64,000 bases of DNA. It comes from JANXXV01 sp038230275. GTDB lineage: Bacteria; Acidobacteriota; Terriglobia; Bryobacterales; Bryobacteraceae. Of this stretch, positions 1-8,581 are shown piece after piece. The position numbers and the translations under genes were made by a program. The notes below the pieces were generated by a model. It saw nothing but the letters and a program-made list of their open reading frames with translations, had not been told where the DNA came from and searched no databases. The DNA lies in assembly GCA_038230275.1 (NCBI GenBank), contig JBBRNO010000007.1:1-64000 (forward strand), read 5' to 3'. The stretch's first letter is position 1. Each line of letters opens with the position of its first letter.

Positions 1-770
1 AGAGCGCGCAACACTTTCGCTTGCGTCTTGAGACTCATGTCGCCTACTTCGTCCAGGAAGAGCGTCCCATTGTCGGCCTTGCGCAGCTTGCCTACCTTAT
101 CTTCACTGGCGCCGGCGAAGCTGCCTTTGCGATGGCCGAACAACTCACTCTCGATCAGTTCTTCCGGGATGGCGGCGCAATTCACTTCAACAAATGCCTC
201 GCGGGAGCGCTGGCTGCTTTCGTGAATGGCATGAGCCACCAATTCCTTGCCGGTGCCGCTCTCGCCGAAGATCAGTACGCGGCCGTTGGTGGCGGCCATC
301 AACGCCAACTGCTGGCGCAGCGCTTTCATGGGGACGCTTTCGCCGATGATTCTCGGCTTGCGGTCCTCTTTAATGCGCTGGACTTCGAGTTCGAGTTTCC
401 GCTGCTGGATGGCGTTCTTCAGCACCACGGTCACTTTCTGAATGGTGAGCGGCTTTTCGATGAAGTCGAAGGCACCCAGCTTCGTCGCCTTCACCGCGGT
501 CTCGATGTTGCCGTGTCCGGAGATCATCACCACCACCGGCCGGTCTGTAAACGGAATTTCCTGGATGCGGGAAAGAGTCTCCATGCCATCGATGCCGGGC
601 AACCAAACGTCCAGCAAGATTACTTCGTAGCGCTGCGCCCGCAAGCGTTCCAGGCAAGCCTCACCGCCGGCAACCGCGTCTACCTGGAATCCTTCATCCT
701 GCAGGACTCCGGTCAATGAAGTTCGAATACCCGGCTCGTCATCCACCACCAGCACGCGTGAGTTTCTCAT
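1..770 (-). CDS. ntrX: NtrX-like sigma-54 response regulator (3' end outside window)
   Basis: The minus-strand frame opens with ATG at 770 and runs off the left edge, so about 256 residues of a normal 450-480 residue protein are visible. Residues 1-120 form a receiver domain: acidic pair D10/D11, phospho-acceptor D54 in LLDVWLPG, and a conserved lysine in FIEKPL near residue 104. A sigma-54 AAA+ domain follows, with Walker A GESGTGKE and the Walker B region LFLDEVGDM near the edge. The loop that contacts sigma-54, normally GAFTGA, reads GSFAGA (residues 216-221), so the usual threonine is alanine. The start overlaps the stop of the upstream kinase gene by 4 bp (ATGA), as expected for an NtrY-NtrX pair. 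The NtrX name is inferred from the partner kinase; any DNA-binding C-terminus is not visible. Confidence 0.88.
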   Translation of the reverse strand, partial: MRNSRVLVVDDEPGIRTSLTGVLQDEGFQVDAVAGGEACLERLRAQRYEVILLDVWLPGIDGMETLSRIQEIPFTDRPVVVMISGHGNIETAVKATKLGAFDFIEKPLTIQKVTVVLKNAIQQRKLELEVQRIKEDRKPRIIGESVPMKALRQQLALMAATNGRVLIFGESGTGKELVAHAIHESSQRSREAFVEVNCAAIPEELIESELFGHRKGSFAGASEDKVGKLRKADNGTLFLDEVGDMSLKTQAKVLRA

Positions 771-2815
771 GCGCGGCTCTCGGCCGGTTGCAGTTCCGCA
801 TCGCTGGCGGTGAGCGTGGCGATCTCCACGATGAATCGGGCGCCGGAAGGGGAATTGTCCTCGACGCGAATGTGGGCGTTGTGATCGGCGATGATGCGGT
901 TGACGATGGCCAGGCCCAGGCCGGTGCCGCGTCCTTTAGTAGAGAAGTAGGGCAAGAAGAGCTTTTCCTTATCTTCGGGCGAAATGCCGCAGCCGGTGTC
1001 GGCAATGATGAGCTCAATGGAATCGGGCGTGGGCGCGCTGGTGCGGATAGCCAGGCCTTTCACCAATGAGTCTTGCATGGCCTCGGCGGCGTTATCCACC
1101 AGGTTCACCACGGCGCGGCGGAACTGTTCCCGGTCAATGTTCACCTGCGGCAAAGCGGCGGCCAGATCTTTGCGTACTTCGATGCCGTCCAGACGCCCGG
1201 CGAAGATGCTGAGGGCGCTTTCCACAACCTCGTTCAGATCGGAAGGGACCGGTTGCGCCGCTGGAAAGCGGGAGAACTGCGAGAACTCGTCCACCAGCGT
1301 TTTCACGCTTTCCACTTCACTCGAAATTGTGGTGGAACATTCGCGCAAGATGCGTATCGTGTCCGGGCCGATGCCACGGTCCAGCTGGCGTCCTATCCTC
1401 TCGGCGCAAAGGGCGATGGGGGTGAGCGGGTTCTTAATCTCGTGAGCAATGCGGCGGGCCACTTCATGCCAAGCCGCGGCTTTTTGTCCTCGAAGCAGGT
1501 CACTGGTATCTTCCAGGACCAGCACGTAGCCGGATGTGACATTGTCGTCAAGCGAGGCGACCGTCGCGGACAGGTGCACTACTTTGTGCTCGGTGTGGAA
1601 TTCAAACTGGCTGGCGGCGATGCCCATGCGGCGGGCGCGGTTCATCAGATAACGGATCTCCGTGGCATCCTCTTTGCTGAAAAGATGTTCCAGACGGGTG
1701 GCCCCTTCTACCAATTCGGCGGAGAAAATTCCCTTAAGCGCGCGATTGACCTTTTGAATTCGTCCGTCGGAAGTTAGCGATAAGACGCCCGTTGGAATGC
1801 TTTCGAGGATGGCTTCGGTGAAACGGCGGCGGTTTTCCAGTTCGCGGCTATTGGCCTCCAGATCCTGCGTCATTTCATTGAACGCGCGGACCAGACTGGC
1901 GAGTTCATCGTTTGCCCCGACGCGGACGCGGTAGGCGAGATTGCCGGAGCGCACCTGGTGGGCGGCGCCCAACAATGCCGAAATGGGAATGCTGATCTGC
2001 TTGGCGAAAAAGAGAGCAATCCAGGTGGAAATGAACACCACGAACAACGTAATGAGAGACAACATTTGCAGTGACACCCAGCGGGTGTTCTTGCGGTCCG
2101 CCGAGAGCTTATTGTATTGCTGCACGGCCGCGTTGATCTCGATTTGCGTCTTGGCTAGATCGATGGGGAGTGCCGAACGAAGTACGAGTGTACCTTGCGG
2201 AATGGCAGCCTCGACGGTGGTGATCTTCGGGATATCCGGTTTCTTGTGGGACGGGGCCTCGCATAGCTGGTTTCGAGTACCGTCCTTGGTGCGAATGAAC
2301 AAATCTTCGATATTTCGTTCGGTGCACAGCTGTTGGAGTGCGCTCGATTCCAGATCAGGTACTGCCGCGAACCAGTCCACCTGAGCTTGTGCCTTGGCGC
2401 GGGATTCGTTCTCAATGGCCTCGCCGATACGGACGTAGTTCATATTTACGTCGCTGGCCGGTTTGCTAAACCATTTAGTCAAGTTGTGATTCAGGATGCC
2501 GTAACTGTAGACCACCAGGAAGACAACGGGAGTGACGCTGAGCGCGAGCGCCCCAAGGACCAGCTTGGTGCGGATGCGCGAACCTTGCCGGTTGCTGTGG
2601 CGTTCTACGTACAGTTTGACGAAATTCCTCACCAGCATGAAGGCGAGGGTGACGGTGAGCAAAAAGATGAGAGTAGAGACGGCCCAGATGATGTAGGTCT
2701 GTTCAGGGCTGGAGGGGCCAAAGTCGCCGAGGCTGGAGGACCCGAGCCAGACGACGGCCGTAACCAGGATGGCGAGCAGGACCACACCGGCTGTATACAT
2801 TAGCCGCTTGCGCAT
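767..2815 (-). CDS. ntrY: NtrY-like membrane sensor histidine kinase
   Basis: This 682-residue protein has several hydrophobic segments in its first 110 residues, a periplasmic or linker region, a further membrane segment near residues 250-270, then HAMP, PAS, HisKA and HATPase_c domains. The H-box is HEVARRIAHEIKNPLTP, the N-box NLVDNAAEAM, and the G boxes DTGCGIS and GRGTGLGLAIV, so all catalytic elements look intact. The order TM-HAMP-PAS-HisKA-HATPase is the NtrY architecture, and the next gene is an NtrX-like regulator overlapping by 4 bp. The ATG at 2815 is preceded by a strong AAGGAGGGA ribosome-binding site. The family is linked to nitrogen and redox control; the signal sensed here is unknown. 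Confidence 0.92.
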   Translation of the reverse strand: MRKRLMYTAGVVLLAILVTAVVWLGSSSLGDFGPSSPEQTYIIWAVSTLIFLLTVTLAFMLVRNFVKLYVERHSNRQGSRIRTKLVLGALALSVTPVVFLVVYSYGILNHNLTKWFSKPASDVNMNYVRIGEAIENESRAKAQAQVDWFAAVPDLESSALQQLCTERNIEDLFIRTKDGTRNQLCEAPSHKKPDIPKITTVEAAIPQGTLVLRSALPIDLAKTQIEINAAVQQYNKLSADRKNTRWVSLQMLSLITLFVVFISTWIALFFAKQISIPISALLGAAHQVRSGNLAYRVRVGANDELASLVRAFNEMTQDLEANSRELENRRRFTEAILESIPTGVLSLTSDGRIQKVNRALKGIFSAELVEGATRLEHLFSKEDATEIRYLMNRARRMGIAASQFEFHTEHKVVHLSATVASLDDNVTSGYVLVLEDTSDLLRGQKAAAWHEVARRIAHEIKNPLTPIALCAERIGRQLDRGIGPDTIRILRECSTTISSEVESVKTLVDEFSQFSRFPAAQPVPSDLNEVVESALSIFAGRLDGIEVRKDLAAALPQVNIDREQFRRAVVNLVDNAAEAMQDSLVKGLAIRTSAPTPDSIELIIADTGCGISPEDKEKLFLPYFSTKGRGTGLGLAIVNRIIADHNAHIRVEDNSPSGARFIVEIATLTASDAELQPAESRA

Positions 2816-3333
2816 GGGTTTCTTTCCCTCCTTTGAATTATGCTACGAAACCGAGTGCGCCGGTTTCTGGTCACGGGCTACGAAACGAAGCCAATTACAC
2901 AAAAGGACCCGCGGCGCGCGTCGAACCGGGTTGGGTTCGTTGGTACAAAAAGTCGTCCCTCGCTGAGCGCCCGCAGTCCGTCGACAACCATGGATTGCCC
3001 GATATTGCGAAACAGAGCCAGTGAACCGGATGGATTCTGGAAATCGTGAGCGGAGATGCGCCGGACCATACCTTGAGAGCATCGTACAGCATCCGCCTGA
3101 ATCGTGACGGGTCGCATTCTGGCTAACTGATAGATTCGGTTCAGAATACACCCCGAAATATTTTTGTGACTGGGTTTTTTCTTTAACGTCATGCAGTTCG
3201 GGCACCACCTTGGGGGTACTGTACGCTACCCTCCCCCTTGCGTCTAGTATAAGTTCCTGTTACCGTTGCGTTAATACCAGTATTGTGGCCTAAGGTTTAC
3301 TGGCCAGTTTATTTTTTCGGTGGAGAGGTTAAG
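2816..3333. other. Intergenic region, divergent promoters
   Basis: These 518 bases lie between divergent genes, the NtrY-like kinase and the TonB receptor. Short frames exist on both strands, but none has a ribosome-binding site or recognisable family content. The right end, from about 3130, is richer in A+T and T-runs than the left and probably holds the receptor promoter. The only element I can place with confidence is the GGAGAGG ribosome-binding site at 3322-3328. Confidence 0.5.
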
Positions 3334-6300
3334 ATGAAAACTTTTTGGGGACGGAAGTGCGTGCGCACTTCCATTGCTTACTTAGTCCTTGCAGCGTTCG
3401 GATTGGCCAGCGTTTCCCTGACCAGCCAAATGTCTTGGGGGCAAGAACGGTTCAGCGACCTGTCGGGAACCGCGACGGACGCCACGGGCGCAGTGGTGCC
3501 GAATGTCAAAGTAACGGCGACGAATAAAGCGAGCGGACGTATTTTGACGACGACGACCGGGAGTGTAGGAACGTATGCACTCCGGCAATTGGAACCGGGC
3601 CGCTACGTAGTTCGCTTCGAAACTCAGGGTTTCACGACATATGAAGTGCCGGATGTCAACCTGCTGCTGGGCAAAGAATTCAGAGTAGATGCGGCGCTGA
3701 AAGTTGGAACCTCCGGGCAGACGGTGGAAGTGAGCGATGCCGCTCCGGCGATTGACGTTACGACCACAACTGTCGCGCAGAACATTACCGCGGAAGAAAT
3801 CGATCGGTTGCCGAAAGGCCGCAGTTTCCAATCGCTGGTACTGTCTGCTCCCTCGGTGAACTCCGGCGATATTGAAGGCGGATTTCAGGTGAACGGCGCC
3901 AGCGGCGCTGAGAACCAGTTCAACATCGACGGCGTATCGACTACCAGTTTGACAAATGGCAAGTCGCGCCAGAACGCCGTGTTTGAGATTCTGCAGGAAG
4001 TCCAAATTAAGACGACGGGTGTGGACGCCGAATACGGCGGCGCGCTCGGGGGAACCATCAGCGCGATCACTAAGTCCGGCGGAAATACCTTCCATGGCGA
4101 CGTGCATTATTATTACTCTGGAAATTCGATCAACGCCGGCCCGGTAAAGCGCCTGTTGATGGACCCCCGGACGGAGAAGACAGCCGCCTATTACCAGGAC
4201 CACAAGAATCCCGACAACAACAACGAAATCGGATATTCAGTGGGCGGTTATCTGATCAAGAACAAGATTTTCTTCTTCTCGGCCGCGTCACCCCGGTACC
4301 GCCACACGGAAAATGCCTACATTTTTACCCAAGGCAAAACCGACACATTCCAGCGCGATCAGACATCGCATATGCTGTTCAATAAACTGACGCTTGAGCC
4401 CACCCAGAAATTGCGTGTCAATTTGAACTGGCTCTGGACTCCGACCCGGAGCACGGGTTCTTTGCCGACCTACACGGACCAGGGAAATACACTGACACAA
4501 TCCCTGGAAGCCAGCGTAATCCGTAAGCAGTTCGGACTTTCTTCCCCGCAATCCAGCTATAGCGGTCAGGTGGATTACACAGTGACCTCTACCATGCTGG
4601 TGACATTACGGGGCGGGCGATTCTGGGATAATTACAAGACGACCGGTATACCGGGCATCAGCGCGGTGGAATACTCCAATTCCGGCGTCGGCCTACCGTT
4701 TGCGATTCCGGCAGCGCTACAGCAGCCAACTGGTTTCAACAACACCCCTCGCCTTCAAAACACCAAGTATGACCTGGTAACCCGCACCTACGCTCAAGTG
4801 GACGCCAGTAAGTTTGCTCACTTTTTGGGCCAGCACAATTTTAAAGGCGGCTGGGGAATCGTTAAGAACGTGAATAAGGTTGACAATACCTATCCGGGTG
4901 GAGGGTATGTCCGGATTGCCTGGAACGCCAGTTACCCCAGCCCTACGCTCGGTCCCGGGCGAGGTACCTACGGATATTACGAAATCAACGACAATGGAAC
5001 CCGCGGCGTCACCGGCGGAACCATGAACAGCCTATATTTCCAGGATCAATGGCGGATCATTCCCCGATTGACTCTCTCGCTGGGTATCCGCGCGGAGAAT
5101 GAAAATGTCCCAAGTTTCGCGCGGGCGATTAAAGATCCTGCGTTCAGCTTTGGGTATAGCGACAAAATCGCCCCGCGCCTTGGCGCTAGCTATGATGTTT
5201 TTGGTACCGGCAAATTGAAAGTTTACGGAAGTTGGGGCCGTTACTACGACTGGGTGAAGTACGAACTATCCCGCGGCACCTTTGGCGGCGACGTTTGGAA
5301 AATTCAATACCGGGCGCTGGAGACGACGGACGTATTTTCGCTTAGCGGAACCAACAACCCCGGTAAGAGCCTTTGGAACGCCGATCCGAATGCCGTTCGC
5401 GACCGCCGCGTTCCTGCCTTTGACACGATTGCCCCTGGAATCAAGCCGATGAGCCAGGATAACATCAACGCCGGTGTGGAGTTTGAAGTGTTTCACGGCG
5501 GTGTGTTACGGGCCAGCTATACGCACAACAACCTGCGGACCACCATTGAAGATCTTGGCGCGCTCGATGCCCAGGGCAATGAGGTGTATCTGTACGGGAA
5601 TCCGGGAGAGGGTGCATCGAAGATTCAGCCTACCACCGGACTGACCAAACCGTTCCCAATGCCAACGACGCTACGTAAGTACGACGCGATGGAGTTGGTC
5701 TATACGAAACGCTTCGCGAAAGGTTTTTCCGGGCAAGCCAGTTACGTTCTAAGCCGCCTGTATGGTAACTACGCAGGTATCGCCAATTCCGACGAAATCA
5801 CATCCCCCGCTACCGGTCTAGTATCGAACGGTGCCCAGGGTAGTTCCGCGATTGCCCGTCAGGGGGGCAACGCAAACCGCTCTTGGGATCTGGATGAGAT
5901 TCTGTTCGATTCCCATGGCACTTTGGACGTAAAGGGCCGGTTAGCCACGGACCGTCCGAACGTGTTTAAGCTTTACGGCAATAAGGAATTGAACTGGGGT
6001 TCGATGCACACCACGAACTTTGGATTATTCCTGTACGCCGGCAGCGGGACGCCGCTTTCGACTCAGGTATACACCACCAACCAAGTTCCTGTTCTGGTAA
6101 ACGGCCGCGGTGATTTAGGACGGACGCCGTTCTTCAGCCAAACGGACGTGGTGATCGCTCATGAGGTCAAATTTGGAGAAGTGAGACGGATTCGCTTCGA
6201 AGCGAACGCTCTCAATCTCTTCAATCAGAAGACAGCGCGCAACATATTTCAGACTTTGAATCGTGGAAACGGCGGCGCTCAGCCAGGTTCGGCAATCAAC

Positions 6301-6462
6301 CTCAGTAAGGTGGATTTGACGAAGGGCTACGACTACAAGGCGTTGATCGCAGTGACTTCCGACGAGAAAGGCACCCGTGGCGCTTATGACCCCCGCTTCG
6401 GTAAGGCCGATATTTTCAACGCTGGGTTCGCGGGCCGTATTGGCGTGAAGTTTATCTTCTAA
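3334..6462 (+). CDS. TonB-dependent receptor with carboxypeptidase-regulatory-like domain (Oar-like)
   Basis: This outer-membrane receptor of about 1042 residues begins with a signal peptide ending near SQMSWGQ. A carboxypeptidase-regulatory-like Ig domain follows (roughly residues 30-115, with the motif DATGAVVPNVKVTATN). Next is a plug domain containing VNGASGAENQFNIDGVS and EVQIKTTGVDAEYGGALGG, then a long beta-barrel ending in aromatic GRIGVKFIF. Such receptors are typically abundant in Acidobacteria and are thought to import glycans or other bulky ligands using TonB energy; the ligand here cannot be told. I chose ATG 3334 over an in-frame start 51 nt upstream because GGAGAGG at 3322-3328 fits it and the signal peptide starts there. 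The gene stands alone and ends at a strong terminator. Confidence 0.93.
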   Translation: MKTFWGRKCVRTSIAYLVLAAFGLASVSLTSQMSWGQERFSDLSGTATDATGAVVPNVKVTATNKASGRILTTTTGSVGTYALRQLEPGRYVVRFETQGFTTYEVPDVNLLLGKEFRVDAALKVGTSGQTVEVSDAAPAIDVTTTTVAQNITAEEIDRLPKGRSFQSLVLSAPSVNSGDIEGGFQVNGASGAENQFNIDGVSTTSLTNGKSRQNAVFEILQEVQIKTTGVDAEYGGALGGTISAITKSGGNTFHGDVHYYYSGNSINAGPVKRLLMDPRTEKTAAYYQDHKNPDNNNEIGYSVGGYLIKNKIFFFSAASPRYRHTENAYIFTQGKTDTFQRDQTSHMLFNKLTLEPTQKLRVNLNWLWTPTRSTGSLPTYTDQGNTLTQSLEASVIRKQFGLSSPQSSYSGQVDYTVTSTMLVTLRGGRFWDNYKTTGIPGISAVEYSNSGVGLPFAIPAALQQPTGFNNTPRLQNTKYDLVTRTYAQVDASKFAHFLGQHNFKGGWGIVKNVNKVDNTYPGGGYVRIAWNASYPSPTLGPGRGTYGYYEINDNGTRGVTGGTMNSLYFQDQWRIIPRLTLSLGIRAENENVPSFARAIKDPAFSFGYSDKIAPRLGASYDVFGTGKLKVYGSWGRYYDWVKYELSRGTFGGDVWKIQYRALETTDVFSLSGTNNPGKSLWNADPNAVRDRRVPAFDTIAPGIKPMSQDNINAGVEFEVFHGGVLRASYTHNNLRTTIEDLGALDAQGNEVYLYGNPGEGASKIQPTTGLTKPFPMPTTLRKYDAMELVYTKRFAKGFSGQASYVLSRLYGNYAGIANSDEITSPATGLVSNGAQGSSAIARQGGNANRSWDLDEILFDSHGTLDVKGRLATDRPNVFKLYGNKELNWGSMHTTNFGLFLYAGSGTPLSTQVYTTNQVPVLVNGRGDLGRTPFFSQTDVVIAHEVKFGEVRRIRFEANALNLFNQKTARNIFQTLNRGNGGAQPGSAINLSKVDLTKGYDYKALIAVTSDEKGTRGAYDPRFGKADIFNAGFAGRIGVKFIF

Positions 6463-6490
6463 CTGAAACATACCGATCAAGTGCCTATTC

Positions 6491-6525
6491 ACCGGTGTAG
6501 GCTTCGAAGCCTGCACCGGTTTTTT
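6491..6525 (+). terminator. Rho-independent terminator of the TonB receptor gene
   Basis: A near-perfect hairpin (ACCGGTGTAGGC pairing with GCCTGCACCGGT around a short TTCGAA centre, with one T-G pair) is followed by six T residues, beginning 28 nt after the receptor stop. It is also the likely landing site for the group IIC intron that starts a few bases downstream. Confidence 0.9.
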
Positions 6526-6529
6526 AGTG

Positions 6530-7362
6530 GTGTGCCAAGCATGTTGGGCAGCTTGAGGGTGAAAGTCCCTTTCACAACCTGATGGAGGTGAAGTCATAGC
6601 GAAGCGCAAGGGCGTCATCGTGAGGTGGGGTTTGAAAGAAGCGTGGAGCAAACGTACGAGCCGATGTGCAAGAACCGGATCTGAGGCATACGGTGTCGGG
6701 CGAGCGGGCTGATGACCGCGAAGCCCATTTCCATCAAAGGCATTGGTTGTAAATTCGGCGGTTGCGTGCGGAAGGCAGTCGAGCTTACCTCGGGAGATCC
6801 GCCGTTTGTCCGGAAATCCGGACTGAGGATCGAGCGATTGGTCCTGACCGGGCGGCAGAAGCGGCAGCGGCGTAGTAATCACGTGAGTGACGAAGGCCCA
6901 AACGGTCCCCGCAAGGGGTCGATGGGAGTGGCAAGTAAGCAGCGCAACTCATGAGCGACAAGCGGCAGAATAACCAGCTACTGCTGGACCTCTAATGGAA
7001 GAAACCTGCTTACTGGCCATGCGATGTCAGATGTACAGGAGGCGTGACTCTGTTTCGGGCTTTCGTAGGGAACTTGAGAACCTGGTTGGCGCTGTGAAGG
7101 GAAAAGGCACAAGCGGCAGAATCGTGAGGCCGAAAGTACCGATGTGCCAAGCAGGGGCGGACTGCCCGGTAGTAGCGGTGAAGCGGAGTAATGCCCGTGG
7201 AGCGAAGGGGGGCATTTGCGTCGAGATCAGTGGGCCAACCGGTAACGGGAGGAGCCTGCTGGTCTCGATCGAGAGGTTTACCTCCGGTCCTGTGAGCGGC
7301 TCGGGGTGAAATTCTCCGGGCCTACTCGGCCGAGAGGTCGCGAGATTTCCCCCTATCCCGAT
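6530..7362 (+). mobile_element. ORF-less group IIC intron
   Basis: The segment starts GTGTGCC, the 5' end shared by class C group II introns, and continues with typical domain I landmarks in order: AGGGTGAAAGTCCC (about 6565), GAAGTCATAGCGAAGCGCAA (about 6591), GGGCGTC with GTGAGGTGG (about 6610) and a TCTGAGGCA block (about 6680). Downstream are GTAGTAGCGGTGAAGC and GTGGAGCGAAGGGGGGCA (7170-7217), which normally precede the intron-encoded reverse transcriptase. Here only about 75 nt separate them from a candidate domain V hairpin (about 7290-7325) and the GAGAGGTCG start of domain VI (7332-7340). No reverse-transcriptase sequence is seen in any frame, so mobility would depend on a protein in trans. 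The position directly 3' of a terminator matches the known class C target preference. The 3' end is placed at CCCGAT (7357-7362) by analogy and is the least certain boundary. Confidence 0.85.
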
Positions 7363-7363
7363 T

Positions 7364-8002
7364 TCAGTACTCAACGTCAGGTTTGCTGTCCGCGTTGATT
7401 TGGCGGGCTTGAGCCAGGCGCTCACGGAGGTCCGCCGGCAGTTCACTTTCGAGCGACGGGGTGATGAGGCCAACTTCATCCAGCGTTTCAATGTGCGTCA
7501 GATCCTTTGGCCGAAGTGAACTCAATTTCATCTGAAGGAGATCCCGCAGTGGCGCAACCGGTACGGCGACACCGAATAAGTGTTTGATTTCAGGGCGTAT
7601 GTCAGGGTGGGGATGAGGTTGAGTGGTTTTCGACTTCTCTCCCGCGAAAAGGAGGTGAATGGCCTCCGCCGCATCCTGTTCCGGTCGCCGCAACATGTAA
7701 CCGCCCATCATCTTTCGTGCTCCGTATCCCAGTGCTTCCGCCGCCATCGATATGCGGTCCAAATCGCGCCGATAGACCAAGACATCAATGTCTCGTGTCA
7801 CAAAGGATCGGCTGCGCTGGTGGTCCAGTATGTGGGCGTTTACGGCCACGCCACCGACCACTTCGAAATGCACGTCAGCTTCCCGCAGCGATTTGACGAT
7901 GCCTTCCAGATCGTGAACCAGTGAATACATGCCTGACTCGAAGATAATGTTGACGCCGCCATGTTTGGCCGATTCATCAACCCACTCTTGAAAGCTGATC
8001 AT
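7364..8002 (-). CDS. Nucleotidyltransferase-fold protein
   Basis: This 212-residue protein carries the hallmarks of the polymerase-beta nucleotidyltransferase fold: GGVAVNAH at residues 50-57 and the metal-binding pair in TRDIDVLV (D71, D73). The rest is typical of stand-alone nucleotidyltransferases of the AbiEii/MNT type, with a helical LRDLLQMKLSSLRPKDLTHIETL region. Such proteins often act as toxins or as RNA or protein nucleotidylating enzymes, but no antitoxin-like partner is adjacent. The first ATG has no clear ribosome-binding site; ATG at residue 25 is an alternative start. The stop lies 1-2 nt from the predicted 3' end of the convergent group IIC intron. Confidence 0.75.
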   Translation of the reverse strand: MISFQEWVDESAKHGGVNIIFESGMYSLVHDLEGIVKSLREADVHFEVVGGVAVNAHILDHQRSRSFVTRDIDVLVYRRDLDRISMAAEALGYGARKMMGGYMLRRPEQDAAEAIHLLFAGEKSKTTQPHPHPDIRPEIKHLFGVAVPVAPLRDLLQMKLSSLRPKDLTHIETLDEVGLITPSLESELPADLRERLAQARQINADSKPDVEY

Positions 8003-8128
8003 TGGGACGCCACGCTACCAGCTTAATTGAAAATGGAGTTGACGCGGCAGGGAGTGACCATTTCAAACAAAAAGAGCGGAGGCCGAAGCCGCCGCCCTTT
8101 TTTCGCGCAGTAGTCCAGGAGGAGGGGA

Positions 8129-8491
8129 CTACGCGGAAAAGCTCTTCATACCTTGGGTGCGAAACTCGTACTGCTGGATCTCAATGGCGGCGCGGCCCTG
8201 TTCCAGACGGGCGACCCGACCGCGGGCCACTAGCTTCAACTGGCATTTGTTATCCAGTTGCGCCGGCCAACTAATGGAAAGCTCAAGCCTTTTGCCGGGC
8301 AGAAGGATTTGATCGGTGGTGAAGAGAACACCATTGCTGCTGATGTTGATCGTCTTGCCAGTGCCTTCTTCCATCGTCGTCCGTTTACTCAAGACTTTGT
8401 AGCGCACTTCCCGCTCGATGGGAAAACGATCCGAACTTCGCCTTTCAACCGAACCGTTCAATCGAGTTACAGATGCTGTTTGCAGGAACAC
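8129..8491 (-). CDS. PilZ-domain protein
   Basis: This is a small PilZ-domain protein with the c-di-GMP-binding signature: an arginine cluster RRSSDRFPIEREVR followed by INISSNGV, matching RxxxR and (D/N)xSxxG. It probably acts as a c-di-GMP effector, possibly for motility, exopolysaccharide or envelope functions; no partner is encoded alongside. The frame stays open to a TTG at 8563, but a strong GGAGGAGGAG ribosome-binding site precedes a GTG at 8491, so I place the start there, giving about 120 residues. Confidence 0.82.
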   Translation of the reverse strand: MFLQTASVTRLNGSVERRSSDRFPIEREVRYKVLSKRTTMEEGTGKTINISSNGVLFTTDQILLPGKRLELSISWPAQLDNKCQLKLVARGRVARLEQGRAAIEIQQYEFRTQGMKSFSA

Positions 8492-8581
8492 TGTGGTCTC
8501 CTCCTCCAACAGCATGCGATGGAAAGCTGTTTCAAACAATAGAAAAGAAGCTTTAGATAGCAATAGTACTCTGGTACGTAC

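Noticed and set aside
3382..4203. 273-codon minus-strand frame in the TonB receptor
   Set aside because: Antisense to a clear receptor gene with plug-domain motifs; no start signal or domain.
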